Shown: positions 8,613 to 17,636, counted from the stretch's first letter. The stretch: DNA of 64,000 bases from Chloroflexota bacterium (GCA_021783095.1 JAJXUG010000008.1:1-64000); one strand, 5' to 3'. Numbers and translations: made by a program. Notes: a model not told the origin generated them from the sequence alone.

Positions 8613-9179
8613 CTAGCGGAGCAGCTCCGTGATCATCCGGTGGTCCGCGCGCCGGACCACCGCGTCGGCCGACTCACCCGCGACCGGGCTCGCCCAGCCG
8701 AAGGAGAGGCGCAGCGCGCCGTCGAGCATCGGCAGCCTCGGCAGCACGGACCCGCGGACGCGCTCGACGTAGTTGACCGCCTCCACCTCGTCGGTCTCGG
8801 CGAGCACGACGCCCAGCCGCGTGACGCCGATCCGGAACACCAGGTCGCTGGTGCGCGACTCACGGTGCAGCGCCTGGGCCGCCTCGCGCAGGACGTGGCG
8901 CCCCGTGTCCGCACCCAGCTCCTCGCCGAGCTCCATCACGCCCTCGACCTCGAGCACGACGATGGTCAGCGAGCGGCCGTACCGGGCGCTGCGGGCCACC
9001 TCGGCGACGAGCGCGCGCTGCCAGGCGTCGGGTCCCTCGACACCGGTCAGCGCGTCGTTCCAGCCGACCGGCTCAGGAATGCCGCGGGTCTTCACGAGGC
9101 GCCTGCCCCTTCGTGCTCCGATGACGCGAGGCCGAGCCCACACCGGCTGACCACCGGGTCCCTGACGGACCGACGCCAT
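8613..9179 (-). CDS. degenerate GGDEF-domain protein
   Basis: A 188-residue protein. Residues about 40-188 follow the GGDEF fold: NDALTGVEG in place of DPLTGLxNR, an internal helix with ARYGRSLTIVVLEVEG, then FRIGVTRLGVVLAET where active diguanylate cyclases have GGEEF. The signature glycines and acidic residues are lost, so catalysis is unlikely; a structural or nucleotide-sensing role is possible. The first 40 residues are basic and without recognisable structure, so the true start may be further in. It is convergent with the DAO-type gene. Confidence 0.65.
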   Translation of the reverse strand: MASVRQGPGGQPVWARPRVIGARRGRRLVKTRGIPEPVGWNDALTGVEGPDAWQRALVAEVARSARYGRSLTIVVLEVEGVMELGEELGADTGRHVLREAAQALHRESRTSDLVFRIGVTRLGVVLAETDEVEAVNYVERVRGSVLPRLPMLDGALRLSFGWASPVAGESADAVVRRADHRMITELLR

Positions 9180-9270
9180 CCTCGGGCGACTCGGGGCCGG
9201 GTGTCATCGCCCGGATGGTGGGGGTCCTCCAGCCGATCGTCAGGGCGCGGGGCGCGTCGTGCGTCGTGCG

Positions 9271-9340
9271 GCGCGGGGCGCGGGGCGCGGGGCGCGGGGC
9301 CGCGGGGCGCGAAGCGCGGGCAGGCCCGCCCCGCCGGAAC
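9271..9340. repeat. GCGCGGG tandem heptamers and hairpin
   Basis: Between the GGDEF-like gene and the GMC gene, GCGCGGG is repeated four times in tandem (9271-9298). It is followed by GC-rich self-complementary sequence including GCGGGC-AG-GCCCGC. This is low-complexity spacer, possibly a terminator for the GMC gene. Confidence 0.5.
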
Positions 9341-9349
9341 GACTCGCCG

Positions 9350-11239
9350 CTACGCCACCGCGGCCATGCGCATCGCGGTCCGGTGCGCGAGCGCCATGAG
9401 CGAGAGCATCGGGTTCACGCCTGACGCCGTGGGCATCGCGGAGGCGTCGGTCACCCACACGCCGGGCGTCCCGTGGACCTGGCCGTCGGGGTCGGCGACC
9501 GATGTTCGCGGGTCCGTCCCGATCCGGCAGCTCGACATCTGGTGTGCGCTGAACAGCAGGATCCGGTTCGCTGAGATCGACCGGCGGCCGAGCGCATCAA
9601 GCCAGGGGTCGAAGGGCTGATCGTCGCGCCACGTGTGCGGCGGCGTCACGAGCGGCACGATCTGGCGAGCGCCCGCCGCTCGGTGGACCCGCGCCAACTC
9701 CACCGAGCCGCGCCGCAGCAGCTCGCGCTCCGGCGCGCCGGGCTGGTAGGCGATCGACGTGCCGCCGTCGCGGGCGACGGAGATCCGCCCGACGGTGCGG
9801 TCGCGGACGATCGCGAGGAACGCGGCGACGTGGTCGCACTGCGCGAGGATCTCGCGGTGGTCCGAGCTCGACCACCACGGGAACCCCGATGCGATCAGCC
9901 CCGGGTGCGTGGGCGCGGCCTCCATCCGGAACCCGAACGGCCCGTCCACCTCGCCGAACGCATCGCTCATCACGCTCTGCGGCACGCCGGACCAGGGCGC
10001 GAGCGGCTCGTCGTACATCCCGGCGATCGCCGCCACCGGGTGCATGTGCAGCGTCCGGCCCGCAGTCGACGAGGCGATCCCCGAGCGCAGCAGCACCACC
10101 GGAGACAGGATCGACCCGCCCGCGAGCGCCACCTGTCGCGCCCGGACCGTGACCTCGCCGCCCGGGACCCTCGCGACCACACCGGCCGCGTGCCCGCCCT
10201 CGAGCAGGATCCGGACGACTTCGCTGCGGTCGAGGACCTCGGCGCCGTTCGCGCACGCCTGGGCGAGGAAGGTCCGCAGCACGGACTGCTTGGCGCCCCT
10301 TCGGCAGCCGACCGCGCACGGCCCGCAGTCGCCGCAGCCCCGCACGTTGCGCGGGATCGTCTGCCATGGATGGCCCAGCGCGTCGAGCCCGGCCGCCAGC
10401 CGCCGGTTCGGGCCGTTCTGCTCGCTCTCGGCCGTGGTCACGCCGATGGCGGCCTCGATCTTGTCGTAGTGGGCCTCGAAGTCGTCGCCCACGCCCGCGG
10501 CCCGCCACTCCTCGCGCACCGCGTCGGGCAGGCGCAGCGAGGACGACCAGTTGACGACGGTCCCGCCGCCGACCGCGGAGCCGGCGCGGATCGAGATCCA
10601 GCGGTCGGTCGTGGCCGCGAGCCCGCGGTCGAGGAACAGGGCGGCGAGCCCGTCGAGCTCCGGCCCGCCGAACGACGCCTCCGGCACCATCGCGGCCCGC
10701 TCGAGCACGACGACCTTCTTGCCGGCCGCGGCCAAGACCCCGGCCGCCACGCCGCCGCCGGCGCCAGAGCCGATGACCACCACGTCGGCGTCCACGGTCT
10801 CGCCGGGCCTGGGCGTGCGCGCGCGGATCTCGCTCTGGCTGGGCGCATCGGGCTCCGGCGGCACGAACCCGGTCCGGGCGCGCCACGGCGACTCCTCGAT
10901 GCCGTAGGCGAGGAGCAGCGTGAGCCGCTTGAGGTCTTGGAAGGCGGTCCGCTTGAGCGCGATCGGCGAGTCGGCGAGGCTCCGCAGCCAGGCCTCGCGC
11001 GCCCCCTGGCTCATCGCGCTGATCGCCTTGGGACGACCGCTGAGCAGCAGGTTGCCGAGGGCCGAATCGGCCACGGAGAGCAGGATGTCGAGCTGCTGGC
11101 GGAGCGAGGGGCGACCGAGCGCGTCCACCTCCGCGAGCAGGCGCCGATGAACGCCCAGCTGGCTGGCCGATGGCAGACCGTCGTGGGCGGGGACGAACGC
11201 GTCGACGATGGCGGCGAGGGCCTGGTCGCGGGAGCTCAT
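9350..11239 (-). CDS. GMC-family oxidoreductase with cysteine-rich insert
   Basis: A 629-residue FAD enzyme. Residues 1-130 form a helical N-terminal region like those of long-chain alcohol oxidases and gluconate dehydrogenase subunit 3. A Rossmann segment VDADVVVIGSGAGGGVAAGVL follows, then a GSAVGGGTVVNW substrate-domain motif. The C-terminus carries HQMSSCRIGTD...GVWVTDASAMPTASGVNPMLS, the GMC active-site end. An unusual GCGDCGPCAVGCRRGAKQS block provides four closely spaced cysteines, as in fatty-alcohol-oxidase-type GMC enzymes. The ATG at 11239 is preceded eight bases upstream by TAGGCT; a longer upstream reading has no homology. It is divergent from the PadR gene. Confidence 0.85.
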   Translation of the reverse strand: MSSRDQALAAIVDAFVPAHDGLPSASQLGVHRRLLAEVDALGRPSLRQQLDILLSVADSALGNLLLSGRPKAISAMSQGAREAWLRSLADSPIALKRTAFQDLKRLTLLLAYGIEESPWRARTGFVPPEPDAPSQSEIRARTPRPGETVDADVVVIGSGAGGGVAAGVLAAAGKKVVVLERAAMVPEASFGGPELDGLAALFLDRGLAATTDRWISIRAGSAVGGGTVVNWSSSLRLPDAVREEWRAAGVGDDFEAHYDKIEAAIGVTTAESEQNGPNRRLAAGLDALGHPWQTIPRNVRGCGDCGPCAVGCRRGAKQSVLRTFLAQACANGAEVLDRSEVVRILLEGGHAAGVVARVPGGEVTVRARQVALAGGSILSPVVLLRSGIASSTAGRTLHMHPVAAIAGMYDEPLAPWSGVPQSVMSDAFGEVDGPFGFRMEAAPTHPGLIASGFPWWSSSDHREILAQCDHVAAFLAIVRDRTVGRISVARDGGTSIAYQPGAPERELLRRGSVELARVHRAAGARQIVPLVTPPHTWRDDQPFDPWLDALGRRSISANRILLFSAHQMSSCRIGTDPRTSVADPDGQVHGTPGVWVTDASAMPTASGVNPMLSLMALAHRTAMRMAAVA

Positions 11240-11379
11240 GGGCTGGGAGCCTACCGCGTTGGCGGGGCCGCGTTCTGGCGGTCGCGCGCGACGCAGTCGG
11301 ACGACTGGGCACCGAGGGCGGTGGGGCGGGGGCCGAACCAGCGTGCACGCACCAGCCCCGGCACCTATGCTCGGGGCGC

Positions 11380-11907
11380 ATGGATGCAGCGAGCGAGCGG
11401 AATGAGCGCCAGATGGCGGCCGCCTCACCCGACGGGCTGATCGCGGTCCCGTCGGTCGACGCGGGTGGACCGCCCGACGCGCCCAACCTGGGACCCTCGC
11501 CGCTGGCGATCGCGTCGACCAGTGACGAGGCGGGCGCGCCCGTGCACCGCGGCTGGGCACCCATCGGCACGCACCACCGCTGGATGGAGCCGTTCGTGCT
11601 CGCGATGCTGGCCACGGGCTCGGCGCACGGGTACGCGATGCTGGGCGAGCTGCGCCAGCTGGGGATCACCAACGGCTCGGTCGACGTGGGCCAGGTGTAC
11701 CGGACGCTCCGCGACCTGGAGGTGGCCGGCCAGGTCCGCAGCACGTGGTCCACCGGCACCGGCCCGGCGCGACGGGACTACCAGCTCACCGAGTCCGGGT
11801 TCGCCGCGCTCGACGAGTGGGCGGCTGTGATGAAGGAGCGCGCGCGGCTCGTCGCGGAGTTCGACGCGCGGTACCTCGAATGGATCTCGACCCGAGGGCG
11901 AGCTTAG
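11380..11907 (+). CDS. PadR-family transcriptional regulator
   Basis: A 175-residue protein. About 65 poorly conserved residues precede the PadR winged helix, which starts at RWMEPFVLAMLATGSAHGYAML and continues with VDVGQVYRTLRDLEVAGQV and the wing TGPARRDYQLTESG. PadR proteins repress neighbouring transport or stress genes. The gene directly downstream (18 bp) encodes an integral membrane protein that is the likely partner. The ATG at 11380 lies eight bases after TATGCT (11366-11371). An internal ATG at codon 12 is an alternative. Confidence 0.82.
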   Translation: MDAASERNERQMAAASPDGLIAVPSVDAGGPPDAPNLGPSPLAIASTSDEAGAPVHRGWAPIGTHHRWMEPFVLAMLATGSAHGYAMLGELRQLGITNGSVDVGQVYRTLRDLEVAGQVRSTWSTGTGPARRDYQLTESGFAALDEWAAVMKERARLVAEFDARYLEWISTRGRA

Positions 11908-11925
11908 GCCTGCAAGGGGGAACGG

Positions 11926-12951
11926 ATGCGAACGTTGGTCCACCGCAGGCAGGTGTCAACGGCCGCGCCCGGGAGCCTGGGTCCCGGCGGCACGATCGGC
12001 CCGCTGGTGGGGCGGCTGGCCGCGCCGCTGACCTGGATCGGCAAACTGTCGGCCGCCGGGGCCGCGTGCTACCTCATCGCCTGGGCCTGGCCCTGGGCGA
12101 TGGGCGGCGTGCCGATCGAGAGCGGTGACCTCACGGCCATGGTCGTGCTGCGCCAGATCGCGTCGATCGCGACGATCCTGCTGCCCGCAGCACTCGAGTT
12201 CGGGTACCCGGGCGTCGCGCGGCGGAATCCGTTGCTGCTTCGTGGGGTCGCGCTGCTCGCGCTGTCCCAGGTGGTCGCGCCGGTCATCAGGTTCGTTCAG
12301 GACTGGGCGTCGAGCACGCTGTTCCTGATGCCTGACACGGGAACTGCTGACCTCCCGCTCGTCTTCGGGCAGGCGGTGACCGTTGCGAGGATCCTGATCC
12401 TGGTCGTGGGCTGGATCGCGATCTTTGGAGGGCTCGTCGCGGCTGGCGCCCGGCCCCGGAGGGGTCTTGCCCGGGCGGCCATCCTCGCGGTTGTCATCGT
12501 CGGACTGGCCGCCGACCTGCGATTCTTCGATCAGCTGTGGATGCGCGACTACCTGCTCGCCAGCGTGATGAACGCTCTGGCCATCATCGTGGGGCTGGCG
12601 GAGTCGGCGATCCTCGCAGCCTGTTTCGCCGCAGTCCTGACCGGTGCCTTCCGCCAGCTGCGGCCGCTCCTCGGCTGGAGTCTGGGCGTCGCGTCAGGCC
12701 TCGCCGCAGCGGGGGCATTCGTCGCCAACCTCGTCTCGATGCTGGCGCTGTCATCAGTCCAGCCCGGCGACACCCCGGACTACACGCTGTTCAACGTCGC
12801 GAACGTCCTCAACAGCGCCTCCATGCTGCTGCTCCTGCTCGCCTGTCTCGCAGGCCTCGGCAGCGGCACCGAGGAGCGGCGCGTCGCTTGGCCAAGGCGC
12901 CGCCTCCACGTCGTGAGCGGTGACCGGAGGCTTCGGCCGGCGGGAGGCTAG
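11926..12951 (+). CDS. hypothetical integral membrane protein
   Basis: A 341-residue protein with eight or nine predicted membrane helices and an unstructured N-terminus of about 35 residues. There are no catalytic motifs I recognise. It lies 18 bp after a PadR regulator with a purine-rich site (AAGGGGGAACGG) between them, so the two probably form an operon. The C-terminal tail is basic (RRVAWPRRRLHVV) and should face the cytoplasm. Confidence 0.7.
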   Translation: MRTLVHRRQVSTAAPGSLGPGGTIGPLVGRLAAPLTWIGKLSAAGAACYLIAWAWPWAMGGVPIESGDLTAMVVLRQIASIATILLPAALEFGYPGVARRNPLLLRGVALLALSQVVAPVIRFVQDWASSTLFLMPDTGTADLPLVFGQAVTVARILILVVGWIAIFGGLVAAGARPRRGLARAAILAVVIVGLAADLRFFDQLWMRDYLLASVMNALAIIVGLAESAILAACFAAVLTGAFRQLRPLLGWSLGVASGLAAAGAFVANLVSMLALSSVQPGDTPDYTLFNVANVLNSASMLLLLLACLAGLGSGTEERRVAWPRRRLHVVSGDRRLRPAGG

Positions 12952-13142
12952 GCTCGAGCCCGGCCAGCCCGCGGGCCTCGCTTGAGTCGCGGCAGACTCG
13001 CCCGCGCCCGGCTCCTGCGTGGGCGATGTCCCAAACCCTGACTGCGGGCAGCGGGCCGCGCTCAAGACCCGCCGATCTCAGTCTGTCGTGACTCAGCGGG
13101 CGTGGAGCGGAAGGCCAGGACCAGGCCGCGCTCGCCAGCGGA

Positions 13143-13493
13143 TCACGGGTAGGCGGACAGCTCCACGTGCCCGGTGCCCACCACGATCGAGATGCGCACG
13201 CCGCGCGGCGCGCCGCCGGTCTTGTCGGTGTACTCGACCAGCCAGTGCTCAACCCCGAAGTCGGTCGCCTTGGTCGTCGTGCGCGGCGAGCCCACGAACG
13301 ACGGGTAGGCGAGACGGACGATCGTGTCGGCCGAGCGCTCGGCGCCCTCCTGCGAGACGGGCGTGGCGGGGTGCATCGCGGCGTTGAGCTCTTCGGCCGA
13401 GGTGGCGACCGGCGTGCCCAGGGCGAGCACGAGCGCGAATCCTGCGACGAGCAGGGCGGCCCAGACGGCCGCGAAAAGCGGGAAGCGAGTCAT
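13143..13493 (-). CDS. small membrane-anchored protein of the protease operon
   Basis: A 116-residue protein with one N-terminal hydrophobic helix (FPLFAAVWAALLVAGFALVLAL) that is either a signal peptide or an anchor. An extracytoplasmic domain of about 90 residues ends in strands (VEHWLVEYTDKTGG, VRISIVVGTGHVELSAYP). Its ATG overlaps the stop of the upstream C25-like gene (TGATG), so translation is coupled. I do not recognise the family. Context suggests a partner, inhibitor or substrate of the C25-like lipoprotein; that is inference. Confidence 0.7.
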   Translation of the reverse strand: MTRFPLFAAVWAALLVAGFALVLALGTPVATSAEELNAAMHPATPVSQEGAERSADTIVRLAYPSFVGSPRTTTKATDFGVEHWLVEYTDKTGGAPRGVRISIVVGTGHVELSAYP

Positions 13494-15229
13494 CACGGGC
13501 GCCCCAGGTAGACCATGTAGTGCAGCGTCTTGAGGTTGATCTTGGCGGCGTCGATGTCGCCCGCTGCCACCAGCGTGTCGATCGCCTGGGCCGTCCCGAC
13601 CTTCGCCGCCTGGAACGCGTCGATCGGGGTCATCCCGGACGCAATCGCCTTCCAGAACAGCAGCTCGAAGCCGGTCCGGCCGGTCGGCGTGTCGCCCGGC
13701 GCCATCGGCACGGAGTACGAGAGGTGGGTGTCGGCGACGTACGCCCGGGTGCCCGAGCGGAGGTAGTGGAGCGCGAGGTTGTTGTCGGCGGTCTTGTGCT
13801 GGGGCGCCTGGACCGTGTCCAGCGTCCACGCCCCGTAGCAGGCGCCGATCTGGACGACACCGTGGCTGGTCGGGTTGGATTCGGCCGTGACCGCGTCGAC
13901 CTGCGAGCTGTCGGCCACCGTCCACTCGGCATCGAGGGGGTTGTCCTGGTTGCCCGGCTGCCACGCGACGGTGTTGGCGACCCAGGCGTCGGTGGTCACG
14001 CCGATGCCGTGGAGCAGCACGTACAGGTAGCGCGCGTTGGCGGCGTTCGCGTTGCCGCCGAACGAGGCGCCCTCCACCGGCGGCGAGTACTCGAGCCGCA
14101 CCTGCGCCATCGCGCCGATCTGGTTGACGATGAGCCCGGCCTGCGACTTGCGCTCCTGGTTGATGAGCGCGAAGCCCGAGCCGTCGGGCGGCACGATGTC
14201 CGAGAGCTGGGTGAGCAGCAGGCCCGCGTCGTCCGACGAGGGGATGCGGGCCACGGCCAGGTCCGGCGTGCCGTACTGGTCGCCGTTGAGGTCGGTGTAC
14301 AGGTTGTCCGAGGGGACCCAGTCGGCCGGCAGCTCCCAGTCCTTGAGCGCCTCCGCCTCGGAGCCGGCCAGCGGGTTCGCGACGCGGATGTAGGGGACCG
14401 CGTCGTCGTTGCCGATGATCAGCAGGTACTTGTAGGCGCGGGCGCGGAGCAGGCGGTGCACCTCGGCGAGGGCCGCGTCGGGAGTGGCGCGCGTGACGCC
14501 GTCGGCCTCGAGGTCGTGGAGGTCGCCAACGCGCGCGGCCGCGGTGAGGACCTCGTCGGCCCGCTGGCCCAGGTTCTGGCGCAGGACCGACGCTCTGGTC
14601 ACCACCAGCACGTCGGACGGGCTCGCGTACGGGATCGGGCCCGACTGCACCCCACTCCCCACGACGGCGTCGAACTGGTCGCCACCGCCGACCGTGAACG
14701 GCACCACCTCGTCGGGAACGCCGTTGTAGTCGACCTCGATCGTGTAGGCGCCGTCCGGGAAGCCGTCGCTGGCGTGGAACGGGTAGACGAAGCCCGCACC
14801 GGCGTCGTGGGCGCCCGACGAGTTGACCACGGTGTGGGCGGTCTCGTAGACGAAACGGTCTCCTTGGAACAGGCGGAGCTTGAGCTCGGTGCCGGCCGGG
14901 ACGTACTGCCAGCCGAGCAGCCCGAGGACGATCTTGGTCCCGCTCTCGAACGCCGAGCCCTGGCCGAGGGGGTTGCCCGCGTTGTCGATGTCCGTCGCGA
15001 GCTGGAGGTGGTACAGGATCGAGGTTCCCACCGAGGGCGGGAGGGTCGGCGTGTCGACCGAGCGCGTCCTGCCCGGGGTGGGCCTGGCGCCCGCGAGGCT
15101 GGCCCGGGCGATGGCCGGCGCGCTCGTCGCGGCGCCCCTCGGCGAGGCGGATGCCAGCTGGTTGGTCACGGCCGGCTCGCAGCCGACCAGGACCGCCGCG
15201 ACCAGCAGGGCTGTCAGGCGGCGGCTCAT
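13493..15229 (-). CDS. C25 (gingipain)-like cysteine peptidase lipoprotein
   Basis: A 578-residue exported protein. The N-terminus (LTALLVAAVLVGCEP) is a lipoprotein signal with a lipobox cysteine at residue 17. Residues about 70-185 form a beta-rich accessory domain. Residues about 190-540 have the caspase/gingipain-like layout: YKYLLIIGNDDAVPYIRV, DNLYTDLNGD, TPDLAVARIPSSD, then a histidine in YVLLHGIGVTTD (H407) and a cysteine in VVQIGACYGAW (C464), the expected catalytic dyad of peptidase C25 and relatives. It should act at the outer face of the cytoplasmic membrane. The start overlaps the PrsW stop (ATGA). No activity is demonstrated and the accessory domain is unassigned. Confidence 0.8.
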   Translation of the reverse strand: MSRRLTALLVAAVLVGCEPAVTNQLASASPRGAATSAPAIARASLAGARPTPGRTRSVDTPTLPPSVGTSILYHLQLATDIDNAGNPLGQGSAFESGTKIVLGLLGWQYVPAGTELKLRLFQGDRFVYETAHTVVNSSGAHDAGAGFVYPFHASDGFPDGAYTIEVDYNGVPDEVVPFTVGGGDQFDAVVGSGVQSGPIPYASPSDVLVVTRASVLRQNLGQRADEVLTAAARVGDLHDLEADGVTRATPDAALAEVHRLLRARAYKYLLIIGNDDAVPYIRVANPLAGSEAEALKDWELPADWVPSDNLYTDLNGDQYGTPDLAVARIPSSDDAGLLLTQLSDIVPPDGSGFALINQERKSQAGLIVNQIGAMAQVRLEYSPPVEGASFGGNANAANARYLYVLLHGIGVTTDAWVANTVAWQPGNQDNPLDAEWTVADSSQVDAVTAESNPTSHGVVQIGACYGAWTLDTVQAPQHKTADNNLALHYLRSGTRAYVADTHLSYSVPMAPGDTPTGRTGFELLFWKAIASGMTPIDAFQAAKVGTAQAIDTLVAAGDIDAAKINLKTLHYMVYLGRP

Positions 15230-16245
15230 CGCGTGGCCTCCGGGGAGGCGTCGTCGAGCGAGCGGATGAGGTCGCGGAGGCGATCGCCGCGGGCGGGATC
15301 CGGACCGTGTGCCGCCCGACGGCGGAGCTGCCACTTGTGGAACGCCAGCTCGCCCTCCGCGGCATACCTGCGCCGCAGGCGGATCACGGCGCCGAGGCCG
15401 TCCTCGCGGAGCAGCGCGGCCTGCCGCCGGAGCCGCCCGCCGAACGAGGTGACGGTCGCGTAGTCGGCGGACGACACCACGCCGTGGGCGACTTCGTCGT
15501 GGAGCTCGGCCTGCAGGATCCGCGCCTCGCGGCGCCACGAGAGCGCGACGATGACGACGATCGCGAGGATGCCCAGCCAGTTCACGGCGTCCGCGAGCAG
15601 CTTCGACGCAGTGCCCGCCGCGGCATCGGGCTTGCCCAGGACGCGCGCCATGATCAGCGGAAGGGTGTCGTGGAACACCTGGAGCCAGGCCGCCGTGCCG
15701 ACGCCGAGGACGGTGGCGACGGCGCTCTGCCACGGGAGCAGGTCGCGGGCCCAGCCCAGCACCGCGCCGATGACGGCGCCGTAGAAGGCGTGGTTGAGCC
15801 CCGCGATGAGCAGCTGGGCAATGGTGATCGTCGAGAGCTGGCTGGTGCCGCCGAGCACGTACAGGAAGCTCTCCGCGGCGCCGAAGCCGGCCCCGATCGC
15901 GGCGCCGTAGATCACCCCGTCGAGGACGTCGTCGAACTCCTCGCGCACGCTTCGGACGATGGCGACCAGGACGATGCCGACGGCGGTTGATTCGACGACC
16001 CCGATGAGCGCATCAGGCGAACGTCCGGGCGCGAAGGCGGGCGGCAGGTCTCCGGGCCGGCCGAGGACGATCAGAGCAGCGAGGCTCGCGGTCGGGGCGA
16101 CCAGCGCGCCCATGCCGAGGCAGGCGACCAGGATCCGCCAGGGCTCCTTCTCGTAGCGGTCGATCAGGTTGAGGACGAACAGGTAGAGGAGGGACGGGAC
16201 GAGCGCCAGCAGCAGTGCGGCGAGGATCGTCATCGGATCGGGCAT
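15226..16245 (-). CDS. PrsW-like intramembrane metalloprotease
   Basis: A 339-residue protein with about eight helices. Motifs in order: RYEKEPW after TM1, VREEFDDVLDGVIYGAAIGAGFGAAESF, GLNHAFYGAVIG and LQVFHDTL. This acidic-pair plus two-histidine pattern defines the PrsW/CPBP (Abi) superfamily of intramembrane proteases; PrsW in Bacillus cleaves an anti-sigma factor. The C-terminal 110 residues form a long cytoplasmic basic helical tail. It is the first gene of a three-gene operon with the C25-like lipoprotein and a small anchored protein, both coupled by overlap. A GGAG site precedes the ATG. Confidence 0.87.
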   Translation of the reverse strand: MPDPMTILAALLLALVPSLLYLFVLNLIDRYEKEPWRILVACLGMGALVAPTASLAALIVLGRPGDLPPAFAPGRSPDALIGVVESTAVGIVLVAIVRSVREEFDDVLDGVIYGAAIGAGFGAAESFLYVLGGTSQLSTITIAQLLIAGLNHAFYGAVIGAVLGWARDLLPWQSAVATVLGVGTAAWLQVFHDTLPLIMARVLGKPDAAAGTASKLLADAVNWLGILAIVVIVALSWRREARILQAELHDEVAHGVVSSADYATVTSFGGRLRRQAALLREDGLGAVIRLRRRYAAEGELAFHKWQLRRRAAHGPDPARGDRLRDLIRSLDDASPEATR

Positions 16246-16369
16246 GGGCAGGCTCCGGATCGGGACGAGGGTCCGGGAAGCGTACAGGCCTCGCCCGGGC
16301 CCGGTTGAACCAACCCGCAGGGTGAGGCGCCCCGATGGCGGGCGTCCCCTCGGATCGCCAGGCGGTCTG

Positions 16370-17053
16370 TCAGCCCTCCGAGTCGAGGTAGGCGAGGACG
16401 GCCAGCACCCGGCGGTGGTCGTTCCGCGAATCCGGCAGGTCCAGCTTGCCGATGATGCTCGTGATGTGCTTCTCGGCGGCCCCCTCGGTGATCACGAGGG
16501 CGCTGGCGATGCCCGCATTGGTCCGGCCCTCGGCCATGAGCGCGAGCACCTCGCGCTCGCGCGGCGTCAGCGCGCCCAGCCGGTCGTCCACGCGTCGCCG
16601 GACCATCAGCTGCGCCACGACCTCCGGATCGAGCGCGGTGCCGCCGGCCGCAACGCGCCCGAGTGCGTCGAGGAAGTCGCGGACGTCGGCCACGCGGTCC
16701 TTGAGCAGGTAGCCCACGCCGCCGCCCCGGTCGGCGAGAAGCTCGGACGCGTACTGGCGCTCCACGTACTGGCTGAGGACCAGGATCGGGGTGCCGGGGA
16801 CACGGCGCCGGGCCTCGAGCGCCGCCCGCAGCCCTTCGTCGCGCTGCGTCGGCGGCATGCGGACGTCCACGACCGACACGTCCGGGCGGTGCTGTTCGCA
16901 GGCGGCCACGAACGAGGGGCCGTCGGCCACCTTGGCGACGACGATGCCGCCCCCGGCCTCGATCAGCTTGGCGACGCCCTCCCGCAGGAGCACCGAGTCC
17001 TCGGCGATGACAACCCGCAGGCCGCTGACATCCATGGGGCGATGATGCCGCAT
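16370..17053 (-). CDS. NarL/FixJ-type response regulator
   Basis: A 227-residue protein. Receiver domain at 12-130: VVIAEDS, phosphoacceptor aspartate in VSVVDVRMPP, and K in YLLKDR. LuxR-type HTH at about 155-215: LTPREREVLALMAEGRTNAGIASAL...AEKHITSIIGKLDL. It is divergent from, and probably partnered with, the HisKA_3 kinase at 17637-19160 across a 583-bp gap. An internal ATG at 17035 (codon 7) is an alternative start. HTH residues GRTNAGIA and the spacing match regulators paired with actinobacterial/Chloroflexi sensor kinases. Confidence 0.88.
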   Translation of the reverse strand: MRHHRPMDVSGLRVVIAEDSVLLREGVAKLIEAGGGIVVAKVADGPSFVAACEQHRPDVSVVDVRMPPTQRDEGLRAALEARRRVPGTPILVLSQYVERQYASELLADRGGGVGYLLKDRVADVRDFLDALGRVAAGGTALDPEVVAQLMVRRRVDDRLGALTPREREVLALMAEGRTNAGIASALVITEGAAEKHITSIIGKLDLPDSRNDHRRVLAVLAYLDSEG

Positions 17054-17278
17054 GCGCGTCGACCCTGACAGGCGCTTGCGGAGCGGCGAAGGCGGGGGCG
17101 GCTTCTAGCGCGGCGAGGCGGTCTCGCGCGTCGCACCGGCCCGCCAGCCTTTCTGGGGGCCTGGCGGGACGCTGCTGGACTCCCAGTCTCAGCTTCTGAC
17201 CCTTCGGCGCCGGGTCGGGACGGCCGGTCCAGAATCGCACGGCTTGACGACCCGCAACGGCCCCGCCGGCGACGTCGG

Positions 17279-17337
17279 CTGGACTCCGGGTCCAGACCCC
17301 TGCGCGGATTCGTCGAGAGTCTGGACCCGGAGTCCAG
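17279..17337. repeat. perfect 19-bp inverted repeat in the kinase/regulator gap
   Basis: CTGGACTCCGGGTCCAGAC at 17279-17297 is repeated as its exact reverse complement at 17319-17337, with a 21-bp loop. Each arm is itself near-palindromic (CTGGAC/GTCCAG). It lies in the long 17054-17636 gap between the divergent response regulator and sensor kinase genes, where I see no open frame with coding character. Confidence 0.7.
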
Positions 17338-17412
17338 CTCGCGGGCCGGGAGCCGGGACGGGCGACGGCTGTCCCGGGGTCGCGTGCTCGCAGCGCGGAC
17401 ACAGCATGGGCT

Positions 17413-17435
17413 GGGGTGGGGGATCGCCCCACCCC
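17413..17435. repeat. 9-bp G/C inverted repeat
   Basis: GGGGTGGGG (17413-17421) and CCCCACCCC (17427-17435) are separated by GATCG. It is a very stable hairpin 200 bp before the sensor kinase start, in the same gene-free interval. Confidence 0.55.
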
Positions 17436-17636
17436 GAACACGCCCGCTGGCTGGCTGGGATCGGCAGGGTCGGAGCGGCATCCTTCGGGCATGACCGGCG
17501 CCCGTCACACGCGCTGGCGGCCCAGGAGGGATCGTGATGCGATGGAGGCACCCCGGGTGGGCTCGGGCGCGACGGAGGCCCCCGTGGTGGCGGCGCCGCC
17601 CGCGCCGGCGAGCCCCGGGGTGGTAGGGTCGAGCCG

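Noticed and set aside
11240..11560. N-terminal extension of the GMC oxidoreductase
   Set aside because: It would run through the PadR gene promoter and its start; no family similarity and Arg/Pro-rich.
9635..15463. Long plus-strand open frames over the GMC and C25-like genes
   Set aside because: Arg/Pro/Ala/Val-biased shadow translations without any family motif; the minus-strand products are clear.
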